The notes beneath the pieces are model-generated. The model did no database searches. It worked only from the letters and a program-made list of their open reading frames with translations, and was not told the DNA's origin. A stretch of DNA of 64,000 bases from Hyphomicrobium sp. (GTDB taxonomy: Bacteria > Pseudomonadota > Alphaproteobacteria > Rhizobiales > Hyphomicrobiaceae): the NCBI RefSeq assembly GCF_019753045.1, contig NZ_JAIELN010000007.1, forward strand, positions 124,001-188,000, written 5' to 3'. Positions 44,887 through 53,122 of the stretch are shown one piece after another. Within the stretch, counting starts at the first letter, position 1; each line of letters opens with the position of its first letter. Made by a program: the position numbers and the translations under genes.

Positions 44887-45847
44887 GAAACTGAAGCCAC
44901 TGCTCGCCCTGAGCAAGGTACCTAACCTGCACACGGAAGTGACATGGCCCAAGATGATGAGCACGAAGCTCGACGGCTTCCGGTGCCTGATTGTTGAGGG
45001 TGAGCCGCGCTCTCGCAAGCTGCTCGAAATCCCGAACCTGCATGTCAGGCGGCACCTGACCAGCCTTCCACACGGCCTCGACGGCGAGCTGACCGTGGGA
45101 GCACCGAACGATCCGAACGTCTTCACGAACACGGCGAAGGGCGTGGGCAAGCAATCAGGAGAACCCGACTTCACGTTCTGGGTGTTCGACGACTTCTCGC
45201 TCGATGCGCCGTTCATGACCCGGCACGAGAATGCACGCACTGTGGTTGAGAGCCTGAACCTGCCGTACGTCAAGCTGCTGCCGCATGTGCATGTGAAGTC
45301 GGCCGACGAATCTGATGACATGAGCCGCTGGTGGTTCGACCAGGGTTACGAAGGAGCGATCCTGAGATCGATAGCAGGCCAGTACAAGTATGGCCGCTCG
45401 ACGCTGAACGAGCAGATCATGCTGAAGATCAAGTTCTGGGAGGACACCGAAGGCGAAATCCTGGCAGTCCACGAGCAGGAGTCGAACACGAACGAAGCTC
45501 AGGTCGATGAGTTGGGCCACACGAAGCGCTCGACAGCCAAGGCCGGCAAGGTCGCCAACGGCACGCTGGGTGCAGTCGATGTCCGCTGGAACAACGGCAA
45601 GGAGACCGTCGAGTTCAGCTTGGCAGCCGGCGTGGCTGCGCTCTGGGCGATCAAGGACGAGCTGCCAGGCCAGATGGTCAGCTTCAAGTTCAACGGTATC
45701 GGCGTCAACGGCCGTCCCCGTTTCCCGATCTGGAAAGGCCTAAGAAGTGCAATTGATTGCACGACAGCAGATGCTGCGGTCAATGGCGATGCCGACCGCG
45801 CCTGTTCGCGTTTCCGGGTGTCTGGCTGCGCTGCAACGGACTGGTGA
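44873..45847 (+). CDS. ATP-dependent DNA ligase (phage), with aberrant C-terminal extension
   Basis: The frame starts at ATG 44873 and encodes 324 residues. Nucleotidyltransferase motifs: STKLDGFR (motif I, Lys32), FWVFDDF (motif III-like), GYEGAILRS (motif IV, Glu160), MLKIKFW (motif V, Lys185/187). An OB domain follows and the family ending is NGRPRFPIWKGLR at about residue 290. The last 33 residues run through an operator copy into chromosome-like sequence, so they are probably not native; the true phage end was likely changed by integration. It seals nicks in phage replication and recombination. Confidence 0.8.
   Translation: MSTPKKLKPLLALSKVPNLHTEVTWPKMMSTKLDGFRCLIVEGEPRSRKLLEIPNLHVRRHLTSLPHGLDGELTVGAPNDPNVFTNTAKGVGKQSGEPDFTFWVFDDFSLDAPFMTRHENARTVVESLNLPYVKLLPHVHVKSADESDDMSRWWFDQGYEGAILRSIAGQYKYGRSTLNEQIMLKIKFWEDTEGEILAVHEQESNTNEAQVDELGHTKRSTAKAGKVANGTLGAVDVRWNNGKETVEFSLAAGVAALWAIKDELPGQMVSFKFNGIGVNGRPRFPIWKGLRSAIDCTTADAAVNGDADRACSRFRVSGCAATDW
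45748..45761. promoter_or_regulatory. Operator-like palindrome, one mismatch, rightmost copy
   Basis: TGCAATTGATTGCA, within the ligase reading frame. No further copy is found to the right, marking the end of phage DNA. Confidence 0.72.
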
Positions 45848-45965
45848 AGATGGACGGTCCCAATGTCGAGACGACGACGATGCCGAACTCACGGATGCGA
45901 TCAATCACGAACGGATGCCCGTCCTGTTGAGCGAGCAAGCCGACTCCGAGACGTGGTTCTCGAGT
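45790..45965 (+). pseudogene. Decayed SRAP-domain (YedK/HMCES-like) gene fragment at the prophage edge
   Basis: Three frames contain pieces of the C-terminal part of SRAP proteins: GDADRA, then LFAFPGVW, then VETTTMPN, then LTDAINHERMPVLLSEQADSETWF. Intact SRAP proteins read near PFAFAGLWE..., TTxxN, HDRMPVIL and W in one frame. At least two frameshifts are needed to join these. The N-terminal part, with catalytic Cys2, is absent from the window. It may have been interrupted by the prophage. Confidence 0.5.
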
Positions 45966-46312
45966 CATCGGCCTAGATTTTCACACTGGCGCGGGGCTAT
46001 GATCCCCGCCGCGATGCGCATTCTGCAGACCGGCCGGATCGCATCGACGTTGCGAGTCTGGGTAGAGCCTGCACATGGTTCTGATCTCGGCCGTGAACTT
46101 ATAAACACCCCCGCTATCCGCCCCATTAGAAACCGCTTTTGAGCGATAAACTGCCGTTGGCAAACCGTACCGCCGCGATGGGCCAATGGCGGACATTTGA
46201 GCAAATCGGGGAAGGTTTCGGGATTAGAGTGGCAAGCACCCCGCCGACATACCCTCGCTTCCGCGTTGATGCGTCGGATCCAAATTCCGATCGCTGACCT
46301 AAGGGCAGCGCT
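45966..46312. other. Intergenic region between prophage edge and dmeF
   Basis: About 350 bp with no supported gene. No tRNA or recognisable attachment repeat was seen. A stretch at 46,170-46,200 (CGCGATGGGCCAATGGCGGACA) resembles short intergenic sequences common in Hyphomicrobiales; that is a recollection, not a search. Confidence 0.5.
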
Positions 46313-47233
46313 TCAAACAAAAGGTTCGACCTCAATCGTTACGTGAGAAAGCTCGTGAATGTCCGACAGCTTTTCCCGGTAGTGCGATGGCGCGCGTGGG
46401 GCTTTGCACTTGAGGGCGATGATGGCGCCATGGTGCCCCGGCCCGAGCTGCCACACGTGCAAGTCGGTAATCTGATCCTGCGGGGTTTCAAGCGCGTGGC
46501 GGATTTCTCCCGGTAACTCTTCGTGGGAAGGGTTGTAGTCGAGGAGAACGCCGCCGGCATCGCGGATCAGTCCCCAAGACCAGTTTGCGATGACGATGGC
46601 GCCGACCACACCCATGACGGGGTCGAGCCATATCCAGCCGTAAAGACTACCCGCGGTCAGAGCGACAATCGCGAGAACCGAAGTCAGCGCATCGGCGAGC
46701 ACATGGACGTAGGCCGCGCGTAAGTTGTTATCTTGGCCCTTGCCGTGGTGATGTTGATGGTGGGCATGGTCGTGACTGTGCCCAAGGTCGTGATGGTCCT
46801 CATTGCGCAGCAGCCATGCGCTGGCGATGTTCACCGCTAGACCCAACACGGCCACGGCGATCGCTTGATGGAAATCTATTTGAACCGGCTTGGCAAGGCG
46901 GAGCAGGCTTTCCCATCCGATGAGTACGGCAATCAGTGCAAGAACAATGGCACTGGCAAAGCCCGCGAGGTCGCCCATCTTGCCCGTTCCAAAGGTGAAC
47001 CGGGCGTTCCTGGCGTTTCGGCGCGCGTAATAATAAGCGACCAACGCCATGATCATGGCGGCAGCGTGGGTGGCCATGTGCCAGCCGTCGGCGACCAACG
47101 CCATCGACCCGAAAATGGTCCCGGCAATGATCTCACCCGCCATCATGGTCGACGTACGGTATTCGTTGCGGTCGTGGCCGCTGCCAAGGAAAACGTGGTC
47201 ATGCCCACTGGTGGGCACGTGGGCGGAAATCAT
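46313..47233 (-). CDS. dmeF: Cobalt/nickel efflux protein, cation diffusion facilitator (DmeF)
   Basis: This 306-residue inner-membrane protein of the cation diffusion facilitator family has six predicted membrane segments. Typical sites: DGWHMATH in segment 2 and HVLADALTS in segment 5 (metal site A), and a His-rich loop (HHDLGHSHDHAHHQHHHG) between segments 4 and 5. The N-terminus also carries histidines (SGHDHVFLGSGHDR). DmeF proteins export Co2+ and Ni2+ with H+ exchange. Its start overlaps the end of the sensor gene, forming a dmeRF operon as known in Rhizobium leguminosarum. Confidence 0.88.
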   Translation of the reverse strand: MISAHVPTSGHDHVFLGSGHDRNEYRTSTMMAGEIIAGTIFGSMALVADGWHMATHAAAMIMALVAYYYARRNARNARFTFGTGKMGDLAGFASAIVLALIAVLIGWESLLRLAKPVQIDFHQAIAVAVLGLAVNIASAWLLRNEDHHDLGHSHDHAHHQHHHGKGQDNNLRAAYVHVLADALTSVLAIVALTAGSLYGWIWLDPVMGVVGAIVIANWSWGLIRDAGGVLLDYNPSHEELPGEIRHALETPQDQITDLHVWQLGPGHHGAIIALKCKAPRAPSHYREKLSDIHELSHVTIEVEPFV

Positions 47234-47502
47234 GTCAGATAGCTCCTGATGACGTTGATGAGTTCGGCGCCCCCTTTGGACCTGATCCGCTCATCCGCGA
47301 CGTCGACGACGTGGTTCCGGATATGGTCTTCAATCAATTCGGCGGTCAGCCCGTTGATGGCACCGCGAACGGACGCCACAAGATTGAGCACCTCATGGCA
47401 GGCCGCTTCGGCCTCAACGGCGCGCTCGATGGCTTCCATTTGCCCCTTCAACCGGCGGACCCGGGCGAGAAGCTTCGGTTTCATGGCGATGGTGTGTGGC
47501 AT
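47230..47502 (-). CDS. dmeR: Nickel/cobalt-sensing repressor of the CsoR/RcnR family (DmeR)
   Basis: This 90-residue all-helical protein has the RcnR-type ligands His3 (MPHTIAMKPK), Cys35 (EAACHEVL) and His60/His64 (EDHIRNHV), the Ni/Co pattern rather than the Cu pattern of CsoR. The start ATG at 47,502 is chosen since His3 is a ligand. It precedes and overlaps dmeF. Just upstream is a G-tract (ATAGGATAGGGGTCTACC, 47,501-47,518, + strand), a plausible operator for this family, which binds G/C tracts with short flanks. Confidence 0.85.
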   Translation of the reverse strand: MPHTIAMKPKLLARVRRLKGQMEAIERAVEAEAACHEVLNLVASVRGAINGLTAELIEDHIRNHVVDVADERIRSKGGAELINVIRSYLT

Positions 47503-47700
47503 AGGATAGGGGTCTACCTTCTTTCAGTATAGCTTGGAGTTGATCGAAGTAGGCCGCACAAACAGCTAGGTCCGGCCGCAAGCGTGGCGATATGACAACG
47601 TTTCAGCCGCCACGCGTGCCAAAGCGTGGCTTGGCGCACTTGCGGCGGGCCGGCCGTCGTACTAGTTATTGAGTCGTTGGCTGCTACAGATCGGACGACC

Positions 47701-48093
47701 GTGCGATACTGGGTTAAATTTCTGGCGCTTATGGCCCTCATGATGCTGGGCTTGACGACGGCCGCCAGCGCCCATGGTGGCGTGGACGAGGACGTGTCCG
47801 CGAGGCCCGTAATGGCCGGCCAAGTTCATGCTGACACCGACGCGAAGATCCTTGGGACGTCCGCGCAATACTTCGAAGCGAGCGAACTCCCCGTCGGCCG
47901 TCCCTGCACGGGCGCATGTTGCTGTTTGGGAATATCTCACTGCGCCCCCTGTGGGCCGTCCGCGTCGGCGTTGCAGGGTGTCGGCGCCGGAATCAATTAC
48001 GATCCAGCCGTCAAGCGAATCAACGTCGCCTATAATTCTTTAGCGAAGACACTCGACCGCAAATTCGGTCTCGAAAGACCTCCAAGAGTCTAA
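47701..48093 (+). CDS. Secreted Cys-rich protein of unknown function
   Basis: This 130-residue protein starts at GTG 47701, supported by the signal peptide that follows (FLALMALMMLGLTTAASA, then HGG). The mature protein has CTGACCCLGISHCAPC, five cysteines with one histidine in 16 residues, a possible metal site. Similar small secreted proteins occur in metal-resistance islands. The function is unknown. The ribosome-binding site is weak. Confidence 0.55.
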   Translation: MRYWVKFLALMALMMLGLTTAASAHGGVDEDVSARPVMAGQVHADTDAKILGTSAQYFEASELPVGRPCTGACCCLGISHCAPCGPSASALQGVGAGINYDPAVKRINVAYNSLAKTLDRKFGLERPPRV

Positions 48094-48265
48094 TTGCGCC
48101 CAAACGGCGCCGACCCGTTGCCGGTCGAGTGCGATAAAGGCATAGCCGCCTCTTCGCGCCACATTCTCGTACATGTCGGCTTTTTGCGTCTTATGCGCCC
48201 CCACGGCCATTGGATTCGGAACGCACGCCATGGTGACCGCATGACCTCCAGATGTGAGGTTTCCA

Positions 48266-48520
48266 ATGCTAGTTCGTGTTTTGATAGCAGCGCTCCTGGT
48301 GCCCACCCTTACCGCTTGGGGTGAAGCGCCCACTTGGCCGGTCAGTGGGCCCATGCCGGACAGGCCGGTCTCCGTGCGCGAACAGTCCTACGCCCCTGTG
48401 AACGCAGGCGCGAAGTCCTATCGGCCGGTCGAACCGATGCCCTGGGGCGACATCAATCGCCGCGTCGCGCCAAAGCAACCGGACGCCAAACCAAATTCGC
48501 AGGGCCACGACGCTCACTGA
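48266..48520 (+). CDS. Small secreted Pro-rich protein of unknown function
   Basis: This 84-residue protein starts at ATG 48266 behind GTGAGG. The N-terminus is a signal peptide (LVRVLIAALLVPTLTAWG). The mature part has repeats of RPV/YxPV type and ends in a His-containing tail. It stands just upstream of the copper genes, so a periplasmic metal role is possible but not shown. Confidence 0.5.
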   Translation: MLVRVLIAALLVPTLTAWGEAPTWPVSGPMPDRPVSVREQSYAPVNAGAKSYRPVEPMPWGDINRRVAPKQPDAKPNSQGHDAH

Positions 48521-48549
48521 GCGTCATCGTTACGGGGGAAAGACAACGC

Positions 48550-49992
48550 ATGCACGGGGGAACGTTGCGGTGGACATGGCGCGGGGGTGCTCGATCCATC
48601 GGAATAACAACAGTCGCGGCGGCTGGGCTCGCGCTCGGCGGTTGCGCTCATTTTTCGAAGGATGGCGGGATGACACTCGTCGCGGACCAGACTGGCAGCG
48701 TTCTTGGAACGCCGGCCGTAAAGATTAGGGATGAGGCCGACGCCGCAGCCGCAAAGGCGCGCGTGGGATCGCTTTTGGCGAGACCGCTTACCGCCAGCGG
48801 CGCGGTGGAGATCGCGTTGCTCAACAACCGCGCACTTCAGGCCGCATACAACGATCTCGGTGTTTCCGAGGCCGATCTTGTGCAGGCGAGTCTTCCGCCC
48901 GCTCCCACGTTTTCGTTGGTGCATCTGACGGGCGCCGAGCTTGAGGTTGAGCGGCTGGTCACGCAGAACATCCTCGCCCTGCTTACGCTGCCGCGCCGTC
49001 GCGAGATTGCGCAGGACACGTTCAAAGTCGCCCAGGCTCGCGCGATTGAAGCCACACTCGCCACGGCGGCCGAAGCGCGTCGCGCCTATTACCGCGCCGT
49101 GGCGGCCGGGCAAACGGTGAAGTTTCTTGAACAGTCTCGCGCCGCTGCCGACGCGGTGTCGGAACTGGCAAAGAAACTGGGCGAGACCGGCGCCTTACCG
49201 AAGCTCGACCAGGCGCGGGAGCACGCGTTCTACGCGGAAGTTAGCGGACAGCTCGCGGTCGCGCGTCTTAAACAACGCGGCGAACGCGAGAAACTCAATC
49301 GCGTGCTGGGGCTGTGGGGCGGTGAGCTCGTTTATCGACTCCCCGATAAACTTCAGGCGCTGCCACCGAAGCCACGAACGTCAGCCGATGTGGAGACCGA
49401 GGCGGTCACCTCGCGCATCGATCTTCAGATCGCGCGAATGGAGCTTGCCGCATTGTCCAAAGAGTACGGACTTACGCACGCGCTACGCTTCATCGATATG
49501 CTTGAGGCGAGCGGCGTAAGCCGGAATGAAATCAAAAGCGGCGAGCGGACGCCCCGCAACGGCTACGAACTGAGCTTGCAAATCCCGATCTACGATTTCG
49601 GTGAGGTCAAGACCAAACGCGCCGAAGAAACCTATCTCCGTGCCGTCAATCTGCTCATGGACAAGGCGGTCAATGTGCGCGCGGACGCGCGCCAGTCGTA
49701 TCAAGTCTATCGTGGCGCGTACGACATCGCGCGCTACTACGACAAAGAAATCCTGCCATTGCGCGAGATCATCTCAGAGCAAACGCTGCTCAACTACAAC
49801 GGCATGTTGTCTGACTTGTTCGGTTTACTCACAGACGCGCGGGACCGCATCAGCGCCAACGTTCAATCCATCGACGCCAAGCGGGATTTTTGGCTCGCAG
49901 ATGTAGACCTCCATGCCGCGATCGTCGGGGGAGGTGGGATGAGCACCGTCGGCGGGGGCCAAATGCAGCGAACATCAGCACAGAACGACTAA
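48550..49992 (+). CDS. Outer-membrane efflux lipoprotein (TolC/CusC-type)
   Basis: This 480-residue protein starts at ATG 48550 behind ACGGGGGAAAG. The signal peptide ends in a lipobox (LALGGC; Cys about 35). Two OEP repeats follow: ASGAVEIALLNNRALQAAYN, then YELSLQIPIYDFG in the second half, with long helical hairpins typical of TolC channels. No inner-membrane RND gene is nearby, so its partners are unclear. It heads a cluster with multicopper oxidase and cupredoxin genes, suggesting metal export across the outer membrane. Confidence 0.8.
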   Translation: MHGGTLRWTWRGGARSIGITTVAAAGLALGGCAHFSKDGGMTLVADQTGSVLGTPAVKIRDEADAAAAKARVGSLLARPLTASGAVEIALLNNRALQAAYNDLGVSEADLVQASLPPAPTFSLVHLTGAELEVERLVTQNILALLTLPRRREIAQDTFKVAQARAIEATLATAAEARRAYYRAVAAGQTVKFLEQSRAAADAVSELAKKLGETGALPKLDQAREHAFYAEVSGQLAVARLKQRGEREKLNRVLGLWGGELVYRLPDKLQALPPKPRTSADVETEAVTSRIDLQIARMELAALSKEYGLTHALRFIDMLEASGVSRNEIKSGERTPRNGYELSLQIPIYDFGEVKTKRAEETYLRAVNLLMDKAVNVRADARQSYQVYRGAYDIARYYDKEILPLREIISEQTLLNYNGMLSDLFGLLTDARDRISANVQSIDAKRDFWLADVDLHAAIVGGGGMSTVGGGQMQRTSAQND

Positions 49993-50008
49993 CGAAGGAA
50001 CGAAGCTC

Positions 50009-51394
50009 ATGACCGTTTCGCGTCGCAACTTCCTTGCAACCTCCGGGCTGGCGCTCGCGAGCGTGACGCAGGTGACCGGCCGTGTCGCCGCCGCGTCGAT
50101 CCCCGAAGCGGCCACGCAGGCTTCGCCGTTAATGCAGCCGCCTCTGTATCCGTCGAGTGGTCCCGACTACCAACCAGTTGTCACCCTCAACGGGTGGACG
50201 TTGCCCTGGCGGCAGAACGGCGACTGGAAAGAGTTTCACCTCGTCGCCGAGCCGGTGGTCCGAGAAATCGCGCCGGGAATGAAGGCACATCTGTGGGGCT
50301 ACAACGGGCAATCACCTGGACCCACCATCGAAGCTGTCGAAGGCGACAAGGTCCGCATCTTCGTCACCAACAAGCTCCCCGAGCACACGACCATCCATTG
50401 GCACGGCATGCCGGTGCCCAACGGCATGGACGGCGTCGGAGGGCTAACGCAGCCGCAGATCAAACCCGGCCAGACCTTCGCCTACGAATTCGAGATCCGC
50501 CGCTCGGGCACCTTCATGTACCACCCGCACGCCGACGAGATGCTGCAAATGGCCATGGGCATGATGGGCTTCTTCGTGGTGCATCCGAAGGATGCCAGCC
50601 AGCATCGTGTCGACCGCGACTTCGTGTTCCTCCTCAACGCCTACGACATCGAGCCGGGTGCGTACGTGCCCAAGGTCAACACCATGCTCGATTTCAACCT
50701 CTGGACCTTCAACAGCCGGGCCTTTCCCGGCATCGACCACATGGTCGTGCGCAAGGACGACCGCGTCCGCATTCGCTTCGGCAATCTTACAATGACCAAT
50801 CATCCCATCCATTTGCACGGGCATGAGTTCGAAGTGACTTGTACTGATGGTGGCTGGACCAGACCTGAATCGCGTTGGCCCGAGGTGACGGTCGATTGCG
50901 CCGTCGGACAGATGCGGGCCGTTGAATTCATCGCGAGCCAGCCGGGCGACTGGGCGTTCCACTGCCACAAGTCACACCACACGATGAATGCTATGGGCCA
51001 CGATGTGAAAACCTACGTCGGCGTCGATCTCAAAAGCATGCGGCAAAAAATCTCGAAGGTCGTGCCGGGCGGCTACATGCCCATGGGACAGGCGGGCGGC
51101 GCGGATATGGCCGAAATGGAAATGCCGCTACCCGACAACACCTTGCCGATGATGACGGGCTACGGCCAATACGGCCCCATCGAAATGGGCGGCATGTTCA
51201 CCGTAATGAAGGTCCGCGAGGACCTCGATCGCAACGACTACAAGGACCCCGGCTGGTTCAAGCATCCCGAAGGCACCGTTGCGCGCGAGTGGACCGGCAA
51301 ACTTGCCAAGGCGCAGGAGGCCCCCTCCGCCGAAACCAATCCAGACGATGTCGATCTGCGGGTGGTGAAGCCCACAGGTCCGATGAATCATTGA
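50009..51394 (+). CDS. Tat-exported multicopper oxidase (CopA-like)
   Basis: This 461-residue protein starts at ATG 50009. The twin-arginine motif is SRRNFLAT. Copper-binding motifs: HWHGMP (His130, His132), YHPHADE (172, 174), HPIHLHGHEF (265, 268, 270) and HCHKSHHTMNAM (318-328). The C-terminal region is Met-rich (MAEMEMPLP), often seen in Cu(I) oxidases. It likely oxidises periplasmic Cu(I) to less toxic Cu(II). It is 16 bases from the outer-membrane factor and 26 from the cupredoxin gene, so a single operon is likely. It is shorter than classical CopA (about 600 residues). Confidence 0.85.
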   Translation: MTVSRRNFLATSGLALASVTQVTGRVAAASIPEAATQASPLMQPPLYPSSGPDYQPVVTLNGWTLPWRQNGDWKEFHLVAEPVVREIAPGMKAHLWGYNGQSPGPTIEAVEGDKVRIFVTNKLPEHTTIHWHGMPVPNGMDGVGGLTQPQIKPGQTFAYEFEIRRSGTFMYHPHADEMLQMAMGMMGFFVVHPKDASQHRVDRDFVFLLNAYDIEPGAYVPKVNTMLDFNLWTFNSRAFPGIDHMVVRKDDRVRIRFGNLTMTNHPIHLHGHEFEVTCTDGGWTRPESRWPEVTVDCAVGQMRAVEFIASQPGDWAFHCHKSHHTMNAMGHDVKTYVGVDLKSMRQKISKVVPGGYMPMGQAGGADMAEMEMPLPDNTLPMMTGYGQYGPIEMGGMFTVMKVREDLDRNDYKDPGWFKHPEGTVAREWTGKLAKAQEAPSAETNPDDVDLRVVKPTGPMNH

Positions 51395-51420
51395 TCAATC
51401 AACAGGGAGAAAAATCATCC

Positions 51421-51918
51421 ATGCTTCGTACACTTCGAGTTCTCGCGGCGGCCGCGTTTAGCGTCGCGCTGACGTTCGGCTACATGCCGTCGATGCTGCC
51501 GCACGCCATGGCGCACGAGGGCGCTGACGACGACGATTATGCCGCCGGCGAACCCGGAGATGCCACCAAGCCGTTTCGGGTTGTGGAGATCACGATGCGC
51601 GAGAGCGACGGCGCGATGACGTATTCTCCGGATTCCGTCGATGTGAAGCAAGGCGAGCAAATCAAATTCATCGTGAAAAATACCGGGGCGCTCAAGCACG
51701 AGTTCTTCCTCGATTCGGAGCAGCACAACGCTCATCACAAGCTCGAAATGCAGAAAAACCCCGAGATGGAGCACGATGATCCGAACGCGCAAAGCATTGA
51801 GCCGGGTAAGCAGGTCGAAATCCTCTGGAAGTTCTCGAAGGCCGGTACCTTCGAGTTCGCATGCCTCATCCCTGGCCACTACGAGGCGGGAATGCACGGC
51901 AAGGTCGTCGTCAAATGA
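51421..51918 (+). CDS. Periplasmic cupredoxin
   Basis: This 165-residue protein starts at ATG 51421. It has a signal peptide (VLAAAAFSVALTFG..AMA) and an acidic N-terminal stretch (DDDDY). The cupredoxin fold has its copper ligands in LKHEFF (His) and FACLIPGHYEAGMHG (Cys, His, Met). It likely carries copper to or from the multicopper oxidase encoded just before it. Such proteins (CopI-type) support copper tolerance in several proteobacteria. Confidence 0.82.
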   Translation: MLRTLRVLAAAAFSVALTFGYMPSMLPHAMAHEGADDDDYAAGEPGDATKPFRVVEITMRESDGAMTYSPDSVDVKQGEQIKFIVKNTGALKHEFFLDSEQHNAHHKLEMQKNPEMEHDDPNAQSIEPGKQVEILWKFSKAGTFEFACLIPGHYEAGMHGKVVVK

Positions 51919-51965
51919 CGCGACTGGGACGGGGGAATGTGTTGAGCAACTTAGGAGTTCACAGC

Positions 51966-52280
51966 ATGAAACGAGTGAAAGCCACACTTTTCGGCGCAGC
52001 GCTGCTGTCGCTGCTGTCTTTTAACGGTTTGGCATCCGCCGAAGAGACCAAGGCGCTTCCGATGATCAACGGCGAAGTCAAAAAAGTCGATGAGTCCGCC
52101 GGCAAAATGACGATCAAGCACGACGCCATCACCAATCTCGACATGGGCGCTATGACGATGGTGTTCAAAGCCAATGACCCGGCGATGCTCAAGCAGGTGA
52201 AGCCTGGCGACAAGATCAAGTTCAGCGCCGACAAGGTCAACGGCCAGCTTACGGTCATGATGGTTGGGAAGGCCAAGTGA
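51966..52280 (+). CDS. CusF-like periplasmic copper-binding protein
   Basis: This 104-residue protein starts at ATG 51966 behind TTAGGAG and has a signal peptide (FGAALLSLLSFNGLASA). In CusF copper is held by His, Trp, Met and Met (H-x7-W-x2-M-x-M). Here the order is KHDAITNLDMGAMTM: the Trp position is Met, leaving His-Met-Met-Met. It probably delivers Cu(I) or Ag(I) to efflux or oxidase partners. Its stop overlaps an alternative start of the next gene. Confidence 0.8.
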   Translation: MKRVKATLFGAALLSLLSFNGLASAEETKALPMINGEVKKVDESAGKMTIKHDAITNLDMGAMTMVFKANDPAMLKQVKPGDKIKFSADKVNGQLTVMMVGKAK

Positions 52281-52426
52281 CCGGCAGCGGGCGGCCTTCG
52301 TACCCCCGTCGGCCGTCCGCGATTCGTGCAAATTTCAATCACGCTGTTTCAGCGGTGAGGGACGGCATGCCAACTGACGCTAACAACGAAAACATCCACG
52401 CTTCAGTTGCGCCAAAGCGGACCGCC

Positions 52427-53065
52427 ATGGCGCAGCCGACGCGCCGAACGGCCTGCATTTTGGCGGCTTGGCTTTTGCTTATCGCCGGCTCACGAACCGC
52501 AGTCGCGGACATCGTGACCGATTGCAGGTCCGGCAATCCAGCGCGGGCGATAGAGGGCTGTAGCATCGTCATTGATAGCGGTATGACGGCGCCCATGGAT
52601 TTGGCCACTGCTTACACCTACCGCGCCAACGCATCCGAAACAGTCGGTAAACATGGCGACGCGCTCACCGACCTCAATAAGGCAATCGCGCTGAACCCGA
52701 ATCTCGCGGGCCTCTACAGTAATCGCGGAAACGTTTACATGTCGCTCGGAGACGAAGACCAGGCGCTTGCGGACTACACCCAGGCGATCCAACTCGACCT
52801 GAACTTTGCGGGGGCCTACTTCAATCGCGGGAATGTCTATAGCCGCAGGGGCGACCTCGATAGCGCTTTGACGGACCTCACGGCGGCTGTGCACCTAAAT
52901 CCCACGTACGCTCCCGCCTACTTTAATCGCGGCATTGTCTATTTCCGCATGGGCCGCGCGGCCGATGCGACGGTAGACTTCCGAAAAACCCTAGCACTGA
53001 ATCCACAACATGAGGGGGCTCTGAGTGCTCTGAGACTTTTGGAAAAAACAGCGCACACAAAGTAG
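52427..53065 (+). CDS. Periplasmic TPR-repeat protein
   Basis: This 212-residue protein is started at ATG 52427, directly before a signal peptide (ACILAAWLLLIAGSRTAVA); a GTG at 52,277 would add 50 unlikely residues. Four or five TPR repeats follow (YTYRANASETVGKHGDALTD, LYSNRGNVYMSLGDEDQAL, AYFNRGNVYSRRGDLDSALT, AYFNRGIVYFRMGRAADATV). TPR proteins are scaffolds; its partner is unknown. It closes the copper cluster. Confidence 0.75.
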   Translation: MAQPTRRTACILAAWLLLIAGSRTAVADIVTDCRSGNPARAIEGCSIVIDSGMTAPMDLATAYTYRANASETVGKHGDALTDLNKAIALNPNLAGLYSNRGNVYMSLGDEDQALADYTQAIQLDLNFAGAYFNRGNVYSRRGDLDSALTDLTAAVHLNPTYAPAYFNRGIVYFRMGRAADATVDFRKTLALNPQHEGALSALRLLEKTAHTK

Positions 53066-53122
53066 TTGCTTGCCTGAATGGCACAGCAACTGTCCTTGCA
53101 ATCAAATTCATTCCTCGCAAGC

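Larger units (their letters stand above)
1..45765. mobile_element. Prophage of a long-tailed (siphovirus-type) phage, right-hand portion
   Basis: Nearly every gene from the left edge to 45,847 is on the + strand and tightly packed, in the order neck, tail, lysis, replication/recombination, small early-type genes. The palindrome TGCAATTAATTGCA and its variants occur throughout and stop at 45,761. Chromosomal metal-resistance genes begin immediately afterwards. The left part (terminase, portal, capsid, probably integrase and repressor) lies outside the window, so integrity cannot be judged. The right boundary is inferred to lie between about 45,735 and 45,800, because the last phage gene loses ligase similarity there and a decayed SRAP gene begins. 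Confidence 0.88.

Noticed and set aside
956-45761. CRISPR-like array of the 14-bp repeat
   Set aside because: Copies are hundreds to thousands of bases apart, irregular, placed at gene boundaries and perfectly palindromic; there are no spacers or cas genes.
45747-46142. 131-residue frame across the prophage junction as a new gene
   Set aside because: Its start is the operator, its middle is one frame of the decayed SRAP gene and its end is non-coding.
45990-46205. Small - strand frames just right of the prophage (for example 45,981-46,196)
   Set aside because: No ribosome-binding site, unusual composition, and the sequence resembles common intergenic DNA rather than protein.
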